Shown in pieces: positions 34,201 to 44,400 of a stretch of DNA of 64,000 bases (positions are counted from its first letter, which is position 1; each line of letters begins with the position of its first letter). The notes beneath the pieces are model-generated. The model worked only from the letters and a program-made list of their open reading frames with translations, had not been told where the DNA came from and searched no databases. This DNA is from Nemertoderma westbladi (Eukaryota; Xenacoelomorpha; Nemertodermatida; Nemertodermatidae), in the NCBI GenBank assembly GCA_032718475.1, contig JAUCBJ010008257.1, positions 1 to 64,000 of the forward strand, given 5' to 3'. The translations under genes were made by a program, and so were the position numbers.

Positions 34201-36484
34201 CCATAGGAATTTGGTAAAAAGCTTTTTCGAGATCTATTTTTGTAAAGACGGTGCAGCCCCTAAAGTTATTGCTTATGTCTGCTATGTTTGGCATAGGATA
34301 GCAGTCATAAACAGTTTGCCGATTTAAGCGACGATAATCACCACAATTTCTCCAAGTACCATCAGATTTTGGTACCATGTGCAACGGAGAACACCATGGC
34401 GAATCGCTGCGTTCTGCAATGCTATTTTTAACTAAATTATTAAAATCGGAAGTTGCGGCGGTTAATTTTTCACCAAATAATCTACGCGGTCTAGAAAAAC
34501 ACGGAGGTCCGCTAGTGATTATATGGTGTTCTATATTATGTTTTACTGGTTCGTTTTTACATCTCAGAGAGAAAACAGTATCATACTTATTTAACAATTT
34601 ATTTAACCTTGTTTTGGTATTTGAATTGATTAAGTTAACTCTTGAAATTTCCTTATTAATTTCCTTACTTGAAACAGTTGAAATTGGAAACCAAAAATCA
34701 GACGATTTACTACTAATGTCTACTTTGGGCGGTCCTGCATAACCAAATAGTTCATCACCAATTGTAAAACAATCCAATGTTAAACCTAATATCGCACCAG
34801 TACCAAATATAAAGAAGAAAGGTAAGGCAAATATGGATAACGGTAACTTGCTAACACAATATGCTAAAGGGTAAAAAATAGAGAGAATCATTAAAATCAT
34901 CACTATTAGGTTTAAACGATTATTCCTGCCACCAGTTACTGAAAATATATGTGGGGTTCTGGTTATGTTAGAAGTCGTACTGTAGATAAAGTTGGATTGA
35001 TTCTGGTTGCTGATTTTTGAGGGTTGTTCTTGATTTTTATTGGGTTTATTGTTTTCGTTTTGAATCGACATTTTCATTGGAGTTTTGAAATATATTTGTT
35101 TACTCGCACAATCAATATTGATATTATTGTGTCGGAGAAAATCAATTCCAAGAATGGGTTGTGTTACGTCTGCCACTATGAAATTCCAAGTAAATGTTTC
35201 CTTTCTAAGGGTTGGAATATAAAATTCAAGTATTCCGCTCCCATAATTTCGTATTTCAGAATAATTAGCTGCTTTCAACAGGACATTATTCTGGGATTTA
35301 TTTTTCAGAAGGGATTGGAATTTCTGGGGTAATATAGAATAACCACTGCCAGAATCAATTAGAAATTCTCCTACCGGTAAAGCTTCTACGTGAATATTAC
35401 AAATATCACTACCACCGGTATTATTGTTTTCATTATTACTGTCAGAGTTACCTGGATTTCCACAACGTCGGTTTGTTAGATTGCGCCATGAACAGGGCGG
35501 TCGACACGTGGATGCTTCTCTGCCATAAGTGTAATGGTAGTAACACCAGGCTCCATTTGGGTTGTATTCTCGAGATTGGGAGCGAGAATGTGAGCGCTGA
35601 CGATGAGGTGTTGCTGAACGATAACCAGAGCGTGATGAGTTGTATCGAGAAGGGTAACGATCTCCATCTCGGCGTGTTGAGAGGTCTCTTAGTTGCGTGT
35701 TTATCTGTGAAATTTGATCAGCGAGTGACTTCTGAGATTGGACAAGGATCTTTTGCGACTCCTGGAGCATGTTGATTTCAGTCTGATGATGGATTGGTGC
35801 GGATAAACTAGTTGACGATTGGGAATCCTGTTGCTCAATCATTTTATCAGCAACATCACCCATTTGTTCCAGTGAAAGACCACTCAAAGTTGTTAGAACT
35901 ATACTAACCGAGGATGGTAAGATTTCTAGAAAACGCAAACGGACGATTTGTTCATTTGCTGGTGCTAGGCGCAGCATTTGCCGCAGGGCTGCTGAAGGCT
36001 TTCTGTCACCAAGCTCTTGAGCTGCAAGTAATTTACGCAGGCGTTTGTTGTCGCTGTCAGCCAAATGAGTTATTATATTATCTTTAATCGTCTCGAAAGT
36101 ATCACTGAGGTTGACTCCAGCATCCAATATTGTTTCTGTTGGCAAAGCAGCCAACAAATTGGATCTCATTGCTGCAGCTGGGTGTCCTTCAAGCACGGCT
36201 TCCACTTGTTGGAACCATACTCTAGCGTCTTTCTCATAGAATTCGGGTAGTTTTACCTTTTGTGGATACGAATGTGGTGTTTGCGGATGAGGTACTGATG
36301 GCTGTAGAACCGTTTGACTCTTCTGTATATGCGACAGAAGAATCTTAATTGCGACAGGATTCTCTTTGCTGAGTTCATCGATCATGTCGGCTTTCTTGTC
36401 GGGTAGCGAGTAGTTGGGATCTGAACTGTTCAGTTGCTGGAGGACTTCAGCCAGATCAGCCTTACGGTAAGCAGTGAAAGACAT
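34094..36484 (-). CDS. Gypsy Gag, protease and N-terminal RT
   Basis: 796 residues from the ATG just after the leader. Gag capsid-like region at about 70-220 (KLPEFYEKDARVWFQQVEA, KLLAAQELGDRKPSAALRQM). A short predicted coiled coil at 235-268 and an Arg/Ser-rich stretch at 270-306 follow. The CHCC zinc-binding motif is C314-X2-H317-X9-C327-X3-C331, the arrangement described for CsRn1-clade elements instead of CCHC. The aspartic protease has LIDSGSGYSIL with D377. Residues 525-571 hold two strongly hydrophobic stretches between protease and RT, which is unusual. RT starts near 640 (KNEPVKHNIEHHI, RPRRL, MVPKSDGTWRNCGDYRRLN, FTKIDLEKAFYQIPM) and the frame is lost at about residue 760. Confidence 0.9.
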   Translation of the reverse strand: MSFTAYRKADLAEVLQQLNSSDPNYSLPDKKADMIDELSKENPVAIKILLSHIQKSQTVLQPSVPHPQTPHSYPQKVKLPEFYEKDARVWFQQVEAVLEGHPAAAMRSNLLAALPTETILDAGVNLSDTFETIKDNIITHLADSDNKRLRKLLAAQELGDRKPSAALRQMLRLAPANEQIVRLRFLEILPSSVSIVLTTLSGLSLEQMGDVADKMIEQQDSQSSTSLSAPIHHQTEINMLQESQKILVQSQKSLADQISQINTQLRDLSTRRDGDRYPSRYNSSRSGYRSATPHRQRSHSRSQSREYNPNGAWCYYHYTYGREASTCRPPCSWRNLTNRRCGNPGNSDSNNENNNTGGSDICNIHVEALPVGEFLIDSGSGYSILPQKFQSLLKNKSQNNVLLKAANYSEIRNYGSGILEFYIPTLRKETFTWNFIVADVTQPILGIDFLRHNNINIDCASKQIYFKTPMKMSIQNENNKPNKNQEQPSKISNQNQSNFIYSTTSNITRTPHIFSVTGGRNNRLNLIVMILMILSIFYPLAYCVSKLPLSIFALPFFFIFGTGAILGLTLDCFTIGDELFGYAGPPKVDISSKSSDFWFPISTVSSKEINKEISRVNLINSNTKTRLNKLLNKYDTVFSLRCKNEPVKHNIEHHIITSGPPCFSRPRRLFGEKLTAATSDFNNLVKNSIAERSDSPWCSPLHMVPKSDGTWRNCGDYRRLNRQTVYDCYPMPNIADISNNFRGCTVFTKIDLEKAFYQIPMADDDVKKLLLLHLLVCFVLKECLLVSKTQAKPFND

Positions 36485-36527
36485 TGGACAATTGCAACTA
36501 ATTTATTTAAAAAAAAAAGAAAGATCT

Positions 36528-36541
36528 CGTCTGGGTCACCA
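36528..36541 (-). promoter_or_regulatory. Primer-binding site, tRNA-Trp type
   Basis: The minus strand reads TGGTGACCCAGACG starting 2 nt after the 5' LTR. It differs by one base from the complement of the animal tRNA-Trp 3' end as I recall it (CGTCGGGGTCACCA). tRNA-Trp priming is characteristic of CsRn1-clade elements. Confidence 0.75.
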
Positions 36542-36543
36542 AA

Positions 36544-36764
36544 TGTGAGGATTACTCACAGGATCAGAAAACAATTACTGTAGTTTACTATAGTTCATAT
36601 ATTAATTAATTCTTCTTCATCGTTATGCATACTGTCCTACTACCTCTAACTGCACAGCTGTGTAACATACAATTATCTCCTACTGCACAGCTGACTAATC
36701 AGTTGTATATTATAATTAATCAATATAATTAATCTGATTAAATTACATATTGGTTACTCTAACA
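36544..36764 (-). repeat. Gypsy 5' LTR
   Basis: 221 bp, apparently identical to 31671-31891. It is followed on the right by the duplicated GGGAG and the resumed minisatellite. Confidence 0.95.
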
Positions 36765-37735
36765 GGGAGAGTACTGACTCAGCTGTTACACCACACAAAT
36801 GCACTGGCAGGGAGAGTACTGGCTCAGCTGTTACACCACACAAATACACTCATAGGGAGAGTAGACCTACTGGCTCAGCTGTTACACCACACAAATACAC
36901 TGACAGGGAGAGCACTGGCTCAGCTGTTGCACCACACAAATACACTCATAGGGAGAGTAGGCCTACTGGCTCAGCTGTTACACCACACAAATACACTGAC
37001 AGGGAGAGTACTGGCTCAGCTGTTACACCACACAAATACACTCATAGGGAGAGTAGGCCTACTGGCTCAGCTGTTACACCATACAAATACACTGACAGGG
37101 AGAGTACTGGCGCAGCTGTTACACCACACAAATACACTCATAGGGAGAGTAGGCCTACTGGCTCAGCTGTTACACCACACAAATACACTGACAGGGAGAG
37201 TACTGGCTCAGCTGTTACACCACACAAATACGCTGACAGGGAGAGTACTGGCTCAGCTGTTACACCACACAAATACACTGACAGGGAGAGTACTGGCTCA
37301 GCTGTTACACCACACAAATACACTGACAGGGAGAGTGCTGGCTCAGCTGTTACACCACACAAATACACGATAGGGAGAGTACTGACTCAGCTGTTACACC
37401 ACACAAATGCACTGGCAGGGAGAGTACTGGCTCAGCTGTTACACCACACAAATACACTCATAGGGAGAGTAGACCTACTGGCTCAGCTGTTACACCACAC
37501 AAATACACTGACAGGGAGAGCACTGGCTCAGCTGTTACACCACACAAATACACTCATAGGGAGAGTAGGCCTACTGGCTCAGCTGTTACACCACACAAAT
37601 ACACTGACAGGGAGAGCACTGGCTCAGCTGTTACACCACACAAATACACTGACAGGGACAGTACTGGCTCAGCTGTTACACCACACAAATACACTGACAG
37701 GGAGAGTACTGGCTCAGCTGTTTTGGGTTGACCGG
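36765..37735 (+). repeat. 45/51-bp minisatellite, right part
   Basis: Continuation of the array at 30125-31670 after the Gypsy insertion; about 21 more units with the same 45- and 51-bp classes. Two further units, split by a foldback element, lie at about 37905-37975. Confidence 0.95.
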
Positions 37736-37766
37736 AACGACGCTTTTCGTGGTGTATTCATATATA

Positions 37767-37908
37767 CAGAGTTATTGCAGAAGGGGAAGGGTCTTTCACC
37801 ACGAGGATATAAATAATTTTTCTTTAATAAAAAAATAAATAATTATTTTTTGTTATTTATATCCACGTGGTGAAAGACCCTTCCCCTTCTGCAATAACTC
37901 TTTGAGAG
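37767..37908. mobile_element. Foldback element with ~47-bp arms, inside the minisatellite end
   Basis: AGAGTTATTGCAGAAGGGGA and onward (37768-37815) is matched in inverted form at about 37857-37905. The two sides share GGGTCTTTCACCACG and TTATTTATATCC-type sequence around an AT-rich loop. No coding capacity. Confidence 0.8.
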
Positions 37909-38046
37909 TTCTGGCTCAGCCCTCAGCTGTTACAAATGCACTGACAGGGAGAGTACTGGCTCAGCAGTTAATTAACAAAGTAGACTATCATAATATAATG
38001 ATATCATGTTAGACAACCACGACTTTAGAGGGATTGTGATATTAAT

Positions 38047-38138
38047 ATGAAAACAATAAAATAGGACATGGGGTCTTATTTGGCTAGGTAGTATCTGAGG
38101 GAATACGACCCCATGTCCTATTTTTATTGTTTTCATAA
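38047..38138. mobile_element. Second foldback, ~30-bp arms
   Basis: ATGAAAACAATAAAATAGGA through GGGGTC (38047-38075) is inverted at 38108-38138. The loop is about 33 bp. Confidence 0.75.
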
Positions 38139-38395
38139 TAATAGAATGATGGTACGGCAGGGAAGGCCGTGTAATAATATTACTAATAATTATAATATGG
38201 CTCATATTACAAGTGCGCCACAATTAAACTTATTGAAATAATATCGAATTTTAAATGTTTAAAATTAATATTGTACTAAAATATAGACCAGATTGTAGCC
38301 TATTGAGAGATTCACACATAAACCGTTAACTTTCAAAATGAACTTAGTCCTATTCTATCTCATTCTCTTCCTATTCTATCAAAAGCGTCAAAATC

Positions 38396-38530
38396 AAAAT
38401 ATATTGATTTTCGTGCGCGTAAAAATCAAAATATATTGATTTTTGTGCGCGTAAAAATCAAAATATATTGATTTTCGTGCGCGTAAAAATCAAAATATAT
38501 TGATTTTTGTGCGCGTAAAAATCAAAATAA
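38396..38530. repeat. 32-bp tandem repeat with internal palindrome
   Basis: Four near-identical 32-bp units and a degenerate fifth. Each contains ATCAAAATATATTGAT, a near-perfect palindrome, followed by GTGCGCGTA. A further inverted-looking trace (ACGCGCGCAAAAATGAAG) lies near 38590. Confidence 0.85.
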
Positions 38531-39162
38531 ACTTATTTTATGAGCGTATTAAATGGGTGCACAAAAAACAAAGTTCATTTTGATGTTTACGCGCGCAAAA
38601 ATGAAGTTTAGTTTGATTTTTATGCTCTACCTAACAACCAATCGTTTGAGGGCAGTTGAACTGTAGTTTTTGTAAGATACCTCACTCAGACAGTGCTAAA
38701 AACTACGTTTTGCATTTAGTTTTGTGTGTAATACTGTCGAGGTGATAATATTCATTTTTTTGTGTGTCATAAAGGATAGGTAAAATTATAACTCGAATAT
38801 ATTTACACAATGGGTATGCTATGCCATAGGGTCATTAGTTGTTAGTAAACCATGCTGGATCATTAATAAGTTTTAGCCATAAGTGTGTCATTTCCAAGAA
38901 ATTTAAAACGGTTTGAATTGGTTTAAATAATTTTTTATTTGGGTGATTATTAATCATTTATGGGAAAAGAGAGAGAGAGAGAGAGTGGGGGGGGGGGGGG
39001 GGGGGGGGGTCTCGCGTCACAATTAAAAGCTTATATATTTACCTAATTATGAATTTAATTTTAAATTTCGAAGCCTATAGATTAAGTCGTAACGATACGC
39101 AGACTAAACCTATTTATTTGCACAATTCTTTCACCAAAATAATCCCAATACAATAAATAGTT
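38531..39162. other. Spacer 3' of FARSA
   Basis: No gene. A (GA)n stretch followed by about 25 G lies at 38970-39009. FARSA ends at 39163 and no poly(T) run (minus-strand poly-A) directly follows it. Confidence 0.4.
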
Positions 39163-40662
39163 CTAACAATCCAACCGGCAAATCGGGTTATTGTAGATCA
39201 TTTGAAGATCAACTTTATGCCCGACGAGATCGCGAATGTTATTGATGCCGTATTTAATCATGGTGGGTCGTTCCAAAGAGAGACCCCAGGCGATAACAGA
39301 CACATCCTCGGGTAGACCCATAGGTAACAGCATCTCGGGACGAAAGACCCCGGAATTCCCGACCTCTACCCACTTACCCAACCCGTTATGGTACGAGAAG
39401 ACTTCCATAGAGGGCTCGGTGTACGGGTTGTACGCCGGTTTAAAACGAAGTTGCTCTATTCCTAGTTTCTTAAAGAACTCTTGTAGAAGACCCATGAGGT
39501 CTCCTAGGGTTAGGTTGTAATCTGCAACTAGACCTTCTATCTGGTGGAATTCTGCGAGATGGGTCGCGTCTAGGGTCTCATTTCGGAAGACCCTGTCGAT
39601 ACTGAAGTATTTAGCCGGAGTGAAACCCCCTGGTTGGTTGGCGAGGTTGTATAGCATGCGAGCCGAGGTACCGGTGGTGTGAGTACGAAGGATGTTCTTA
39701 CGGGCCTCGTCCAGTCGCCACGGGGACTGGTAGCCCAGGGAGCCGTAGCCCCCCTCCGAGTGGACCGAGGCGACGCGAGCGAGGTAGGCGGGGGGCAGCG
39801 AGTCGACCGGGGTGGTCGCGGGGTCCGCGAGGAAGAATGTGTCGTGTTGGTCGCGGGCCGGGTGCAACTGCGGTTGGAACAACGCGTCGAAGTTCCAGAA
39901 GGAGGAATCCACGAACGCGTTAGTCGGCATCTCCGAGAATCCCATCTCCAGGAAGATCTGCCGGAACTGGGTGCGAACCTTTAGCAAAGGGTGTAGATGT
40001 CCCCCGGACACTGGGAGTCCGAGCGCGTCGAAGTTGTACGGCTTGAATCGGAGATTTTTCCACGCGCCGGATGCAATCATCTCCGGAGATAAATCGGTTT
40101 CCGGGCGAACGGGATTCAAGGTGAATTCGGATCCTTTACTAACCGAATACGATTTAGTTTCGATTTGTTTTATCAACTTTCTTCTCTTCAAATCGTTAAG
40201 TTTTTTATCATCAATAACCCCATCGATACTCGTTGATTGCAATTGTTCTAGAATAACTTTGACGTCATCTGTTACCTCTCCGGTTTTCCGGTGTATTACC
40301 GCGTCGCCTGACGATTTATCCACTCGGAGCCATTTATTGGCCAACGCTTTAGATAAACCTATTTTACCGTTCGGTAGACTTTCCAATTGTTTTTGAGGAA
40401 TTCCGCCAGTTTCTGGGACTTTATTAAATATGTTAAACTCGTGGGAACCACCAGTAATGATATCGCTTCCCTCACCCGTAACCACCCATTGTCTCCGGTT
40501 TATTTGCTCGCTTTTCACGATGTCCCCCAACGATTGCAAACTCTTCACTGTCCCCACCACTAACTGATGATCAACCCCTTCTTTATTAGCGAAGTCGGAG
40601 GTATTCAGTTCAAGTCCTTCTGATAGAGAATTCAGGATAAGTTCTTCCAAACTGCCAGACAT
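39163..40662 (-). CDS. FARSA: Phenylalanine--tRNA ligase alpha subunit, cytosolic type, intronless
   Basis: 499 residues (human about 508), catalytic subunit of the (alpha-beta)2 enzyme that charges tRNA-Phe with phenylalanine using ATP. The N-terminal part (1-175) carries the winged-helix tRNA/DNA-binding modules typical of eukaryotic alpha subunits. The class II aaRS core has motif 1 around 222-243 ([20 protein letters not shown]), [13 protein letters not shown] at 326-338, motif 2 with FRNE at 359 and EFHQIEG at 371, then [20 protein letters not shown] at 431-450, and motif 3 [13 protein letters not shown] at 461-473. All core motifs look intact, with no stops or frameshifts. The gene has several introns in many animals but none here, so it is either a retrocopy or an intron-loss gene. 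The 39700-39990 stretch is markedly GC-rich compared with its surroundings. Confidence 0.96.
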   Translation of the reverse strand: MSGSLEELILNSLSEGLELNTSDFANKEGVDHQLVVGTVKSLQSLGDIVKSEQINRRQWVVTGEGSDIITGGSHEFNIFNKVPETGGIPQKQLESLPNGKIGLSKALANKWLRVDKSSGDAVIHRKTGEVTDDVKVILEQLQSTSIDGVIDDKKLNDLKRRKLIKQIETKSYSVSKGSEFTLNPVRPETDLSPEMIASGAWKNLRFKPYNFDALGLPVSGGHLHPLLKVRTQFRQIFLEMGFSEMPTNAFVDSSFWNFDALFQPQLHPARDQHDTFFLADPATTPVDSLPPAYLARVASVHSEGGYGSLGYQSPWRLDEARKNILRTHTTGTSARMLYNLANQPGGFTPAKYFSIDRVFRNETLDATHLAEFHQIEGLVADYNLTLGDLMGLLQEFFKKLGIEQLRFKPAYNPYTEPSMEVFSYHNGLGKWVEVGNSGVFRPEMLLPMGLPEDVSVIAWGLSLERPTMIKYGINNIRDLVGHKVDLQMIYNNPICRLDC

Positions 40663-41484
40663 TTTCTATGATTAGTCCGTTAGTGGGAACTCCTTTAATT
40701 GAGACGATTTCTTATTAGAAGAGTCTTATTACTGTATTACGGGATAGGACATGGGATAACAATTGCAATATTTCATATAATTAACTGAATAATACTGTAA
40801 TACCTGTACCGGTAAGTGCTGAAGGGTGAATGGGTGAATACAGCAAGGAAGTGTTACATCAACAACAACGGTTTAGTGTAATAGATTCACATTCCATTGT
40901 TACAGATTCCATTGTTGTTCTAATTGAGGTTGCAGACGTTACGCATACTGCGCGCTTTCGCACCCCCATGGCCTACTATAACAGTAGTAGGTCTGTTATA
41001 GTCACCATTAATAATTAATATAAGAAAAATGTTTTTAACAGATCGGAACCAATCCTCTAACTGTAATTACTTTTATATTATGAAATGCTACGAAGTTTGG
41101 TTTGGAATGATAGATCGACACAGTTTCTCCTGCTGGCTCGGACGTATTATTCAATTTTTTAATATTTTATTCAATTGAATATTTGTTCAATTTATTCAAT
41201 TTCCAAACCGATTACTCTAGCGGGAGACTTTAATTTTAGACAAGTAGACTGGACGTAAACCAAACAAGACGGGAGCTACGAGCTACAGTACTATACAATT
41301 GGTTACTTGGTGCTGGGTTATATTGGGACACAGTACAGTGACCCTATAACAATACCGACCTACATCTCATATGATGAAAGCAGTGTGCCAGCGTGCTGAT
41401 AGACCTGTCTTTCACATCAGAATCATATCACAACAAAAATAATCTTTCACATCATACATATCTATCCAATCATAGTAGACTGAC
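40663..41484. other. FARSA upstream region
   Basis: Presumed promoter region for the minus-strand FARSA gene; no element could be assigned. AT-rich, no other gene. It ends at the 5'-truncated LINE. Confidence 0.35.
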
Positions 41485-42960
41485 ATGTACAGAACAACAA
41501 GAGTCCCAAAAGAAATGAAAACAAATAAAGGTGGTGCCAGTTCCCAAGAAGGGCAACATAACACTCTAGAGGGTTCTTTTCGGGGAATCTCATTAATCTC
41601 GATTGCTGCAAAGCTATACAATAGAATTCTATTAAATCGTATCAGGGATCCCATTGAGAGACTGCTCCGTGAAAATCAGAATGGGTTCCGTAAAGGTCGT
41701 GGGACCATGGAGCCCATTTACTGTAGAAGGATAATGGAAGATTTATCAAAAAAGAAAGACAGGTATATGGCTGTTATCTTTGTTGACTTCTTCAAGGCCT
41801 TTGATTCAGTCTCTCGCTCACGTATGTTCAGCATACTTTCTTCATTATATGGGATTCCTGATGAAATTATTGCAGCAATCAGATCAGTATACGATGATGG
41901 TTCGACAACATTTGTGTCTACTGTTGACGGCGACACAGAACCATTTGAAGTGTTCTGGGGTGTCCTTCAGGGAGATACACTTGCGCCATTCTTGTTCATA
42001 CTTGTGGTTGACTATGTTCTGCGCATGTCCTTAGATCATCATAATGATGATGGGGTGATGGTAATTCCACATACTCGCTCCAGAAGTTGAGGTATTCCTG
42101 CCAAGTACCTAACTGATCGAGACTTTGATGATGACTTAGGAGTAGGCCTACTCTCAGAATCACTAGAGGGAGCCCAACGGCTCCTCGGCTCATTAGAACA
42201 GCCTGCTTCTAGTGTTGGTCTTTTCATAACTCCAAAAAGACCAAAATTTTGACAGTTAACTTTGAAAGTCCTCAGCAAGTCTCTGACCGGATGAGCATAG
42301 GCTCAAAGCATGGTATGCTTGAGCATTTGGACGACTTCTGTTACCTGGGATCATGGATCCGGAAGTCAGATGAGGACCTTCGAATGCGTAAGGGAAATGC
42401 ATGGGTAGCCGTGAATAGTCTTTCCAGGATTTGGAAGTCATATAGTATTAATCGGAAACATAAGGTCCGATTATTTAGAGCAGCAGTAGTTCCAGTACTC
42501 CCCTATGGGAGTCCATGCTGGGCTCTAACTGCTGAGGACACCAAATCTCTGGATGGCACATTTACAAGAATGCTACGCCGGGTTCATTGTGTCAAGTACA
42601 ATGCACACATCTCCAACCAGAAACTATATAACATTGGAGGTGTCTCATTGGTTCCTCCTAGCTTGACACTAGAACAAAGTCGCCTCCGCTTTGCAGGACA
42701 TTGCTTTCGCCGTGAGGACCAGCCAGTGCATAATCTTGTACTTTGGCAGCCTCATGGAGTGAATAAGCATGGTGGACAGCCCATTAATTTCTTGAGACGC
42801 ATCTTAAAGGACACTGGCCTTGAAGATGCGGATGATTTAGCAAATCTCATGGGTGATAGGGAGTTGTTGCGGCGCAATTTTGTCGACAAGCCGGCACAGC
42901 ATTCTTAAAAAGGCAGCTGCAATGCAGCATGCCGATCCTAGTAGTAGTACATCATAATCA
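41485..42960 (+). pseudogene. 5'-truncated LINE reverse transcriptase, three frame lesions
   Basis: The conceptual product has RT motifs in order: RGISLISIAAKLYNRILLNR, NGFRKGRGT, FVDFFKAFDSV (motif A), GVLQGDTLAPFLFI (motif B) and TDRDFDDDLGVL (motif C, where the usual FADD has become FDDD). The C-terminal domain has SPCWALTAEDTKSLDGTFTR, RLRFAGHCFRREDQPVH and LKDTGLEDADDLAN. Lesions: a frame change near 41575, a TGA at 42088-42090, and a one-base loss near 42230. The open pieces are 41485-42090 and 42249-42908. Past the stop comes GCAGCTGCAATGCAGCATGCC and TAGTAGTAGTA. The endonuclease is absent. The pattern resembles RTE-like or related LINEs; the exact clade is not certain. Confidence 0.85.
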
Positions 42961-43756
42961 ATACTGCCCTCTACATCGACGTCGGTACTACGACAACAGT
43001 TAATAGTAAACACATGCGCACTCTGTTTGAGTTGGCCTTGGACACATGCTACCAAGAGAGAAACACCCGTCAACCTACGATAAGAAAGAAATCTGGACTA
43101 TGGAAAACTTACAGATCTCACATGATTGATTGATTGATTGATTCGTTTTAAATCCTGTACAAGATATCCTATACATGATAAGCATACGACATTCTGTACC
43201 GGTACTACAATTAAGCATTCAATTTAAATCTATAATTAAACCGTAAAAAATAATTAATTATAGCAACTTTCAATAAACGGTATGCAGTTCATGTTAAAAC
43301 GGGATACAGTTCTTAAGTTAGATCAAAATATAAATAATCATAATTAATTAATTGTAGGTTGATTCTCTATTATATGATTCACTAAAACGTTGAGTTCGTA
43401 TAGCTGGTAAAATATATTCACTTCTGGTAGCAGGAACTGATTTGTTAATCACAAGCTGTTCGTGTTCATGTAGTGGGTGGTTCGAATCCTGTACAATTTT
43501 ATTTACAAAATCGACATAATTGCTTTTCAAAGGCAACATGAATTAACGAAATATAGAGGTTCTTGTCGGGTTGCAGCCGAGGATTAGAACTCACAGACTT
43601 CACCAAATTATTCTCGCAGGGTGAACCACCTCAAATCCCAACCATTGATGAAAAGTGTACGCTTGACGAAACATTAATATTAATTAATTTATAATTATAT
43701 TATAATACTTACGCTACAATAATATAATAATATATACTATAATATACTTAATACCA
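42961..43756. other. Intergenic, small repeats only
   Basis: A (TTGA)n stretch at about 43124-43143. A B-box-like GGTTCGAATCC at about 43479 lacks a convincing A box. No gene. Confidence 0.35.
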
Positions 43757-44400
43757 GCCCCCCCCCCCCCCCCCCCAGCCGGCAATTTCGAGGGAAAAAA
43801 AGGAGAAAAAGGACAATCCACAGCCTGAAAAAAGGACAATCCACAGCCCAAAAATAGGAAAAAAGGACAACCCACAGCGTGAAAAAGGACAATCCACAGC
43901 CCAAAAATAGGAAAAAAGGACAATCCACAGCCTGAAAAAGGACAATCCACAGCCCAAAAATAGGAAAAAAGGACAATCCACAGCCTGAAAAAAGGACAAT
44001 CCACCGCCCAAAAATAGGAAAAAAGGACAATCCACAGCCTGAAAAAGGACAATCCACAGCCCAAAAATAGGAAAAAAGGACAATCCACAGCCTGAAAAAG
44101 GACAATCCACAGCCCAAAAATAGGAAAAAAGGACAATCCACAGCCTGAAAAAGGACAATCCACAGCCCAAAAATAGGAAAAAAGGACAATCCACAGCCCA
44201 AAAATAGGAAAAAAGGACAATCCACAGCCTGAAAAAGGACAATCCACAGCCCAAAAATAGGAAAAAAGGACAATCCACAGCCTGAAAAAAGGACAATCCA
44301 CAGCCCAAAAATAGGAAAAAATGACAATCCACAGCCCAAAAATAGGAAAAAATGACAAACCACAGCCCACAAAAAGGAAACGACACACTGCAGCCCAAAA
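43757..44400 (-). repeat. Compound 31+22-bp minisatellite next to a C tract
   Basis: Alternation of GGACAATCCACAGCCCAAAA plus ATAGGAAAAAA (31 bp) and GGACAATCCACAGCCTGAAA plus AA (22-23 bp), about 12 compound units. It starts at a run of about 18 C (43759-43776). Because the 53-bp compound unit is not a multiple of 3, all three minus frames read the same cycling peptide; this is a repeat artefact, not a protein. Confidence 0.9.

Larger units (their letters stand above)
31671..36764 (-). mobile_element. CsRn1-type Ty3/Gypsy LTR retrotransposon, complete, recent insertion
   Basis: 5,094 bp. Two 221-bp LTRs (31671-31891 and 36544-36764) look identical base for base and begin TG / end CA (TGTGAGG...CTAACA on the plus strand). 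The 5-bp duplication GGGAG (31666-31670 and 36765-36769) comes from the minisatellite unit it interrupted. Gag-pol runs on the minus strand. The primer-binding site matches tRNA-Trp and the Gag carries a CHCC motif; both are hallmarks of the CsRn1/Kabuki clade. Pol has frame breaks, so this copy is probably not autonomous despite its youth. Confidence 0.95.

Noticed and set aside
30125-37373. Long open frames (up to 320 codons) across the 45-bp minisatellite on both strands
   Set aside because: They exist because unit lengths are multiples of 3 and lack stops; the same array is open in several frames and both strands, with no start context, domain or splice signal.
30125-37735. CRISPR-like array
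   Set aside because: Repeats are contiguous with no unique spacers, in an animal genome; it is a minisatellite.
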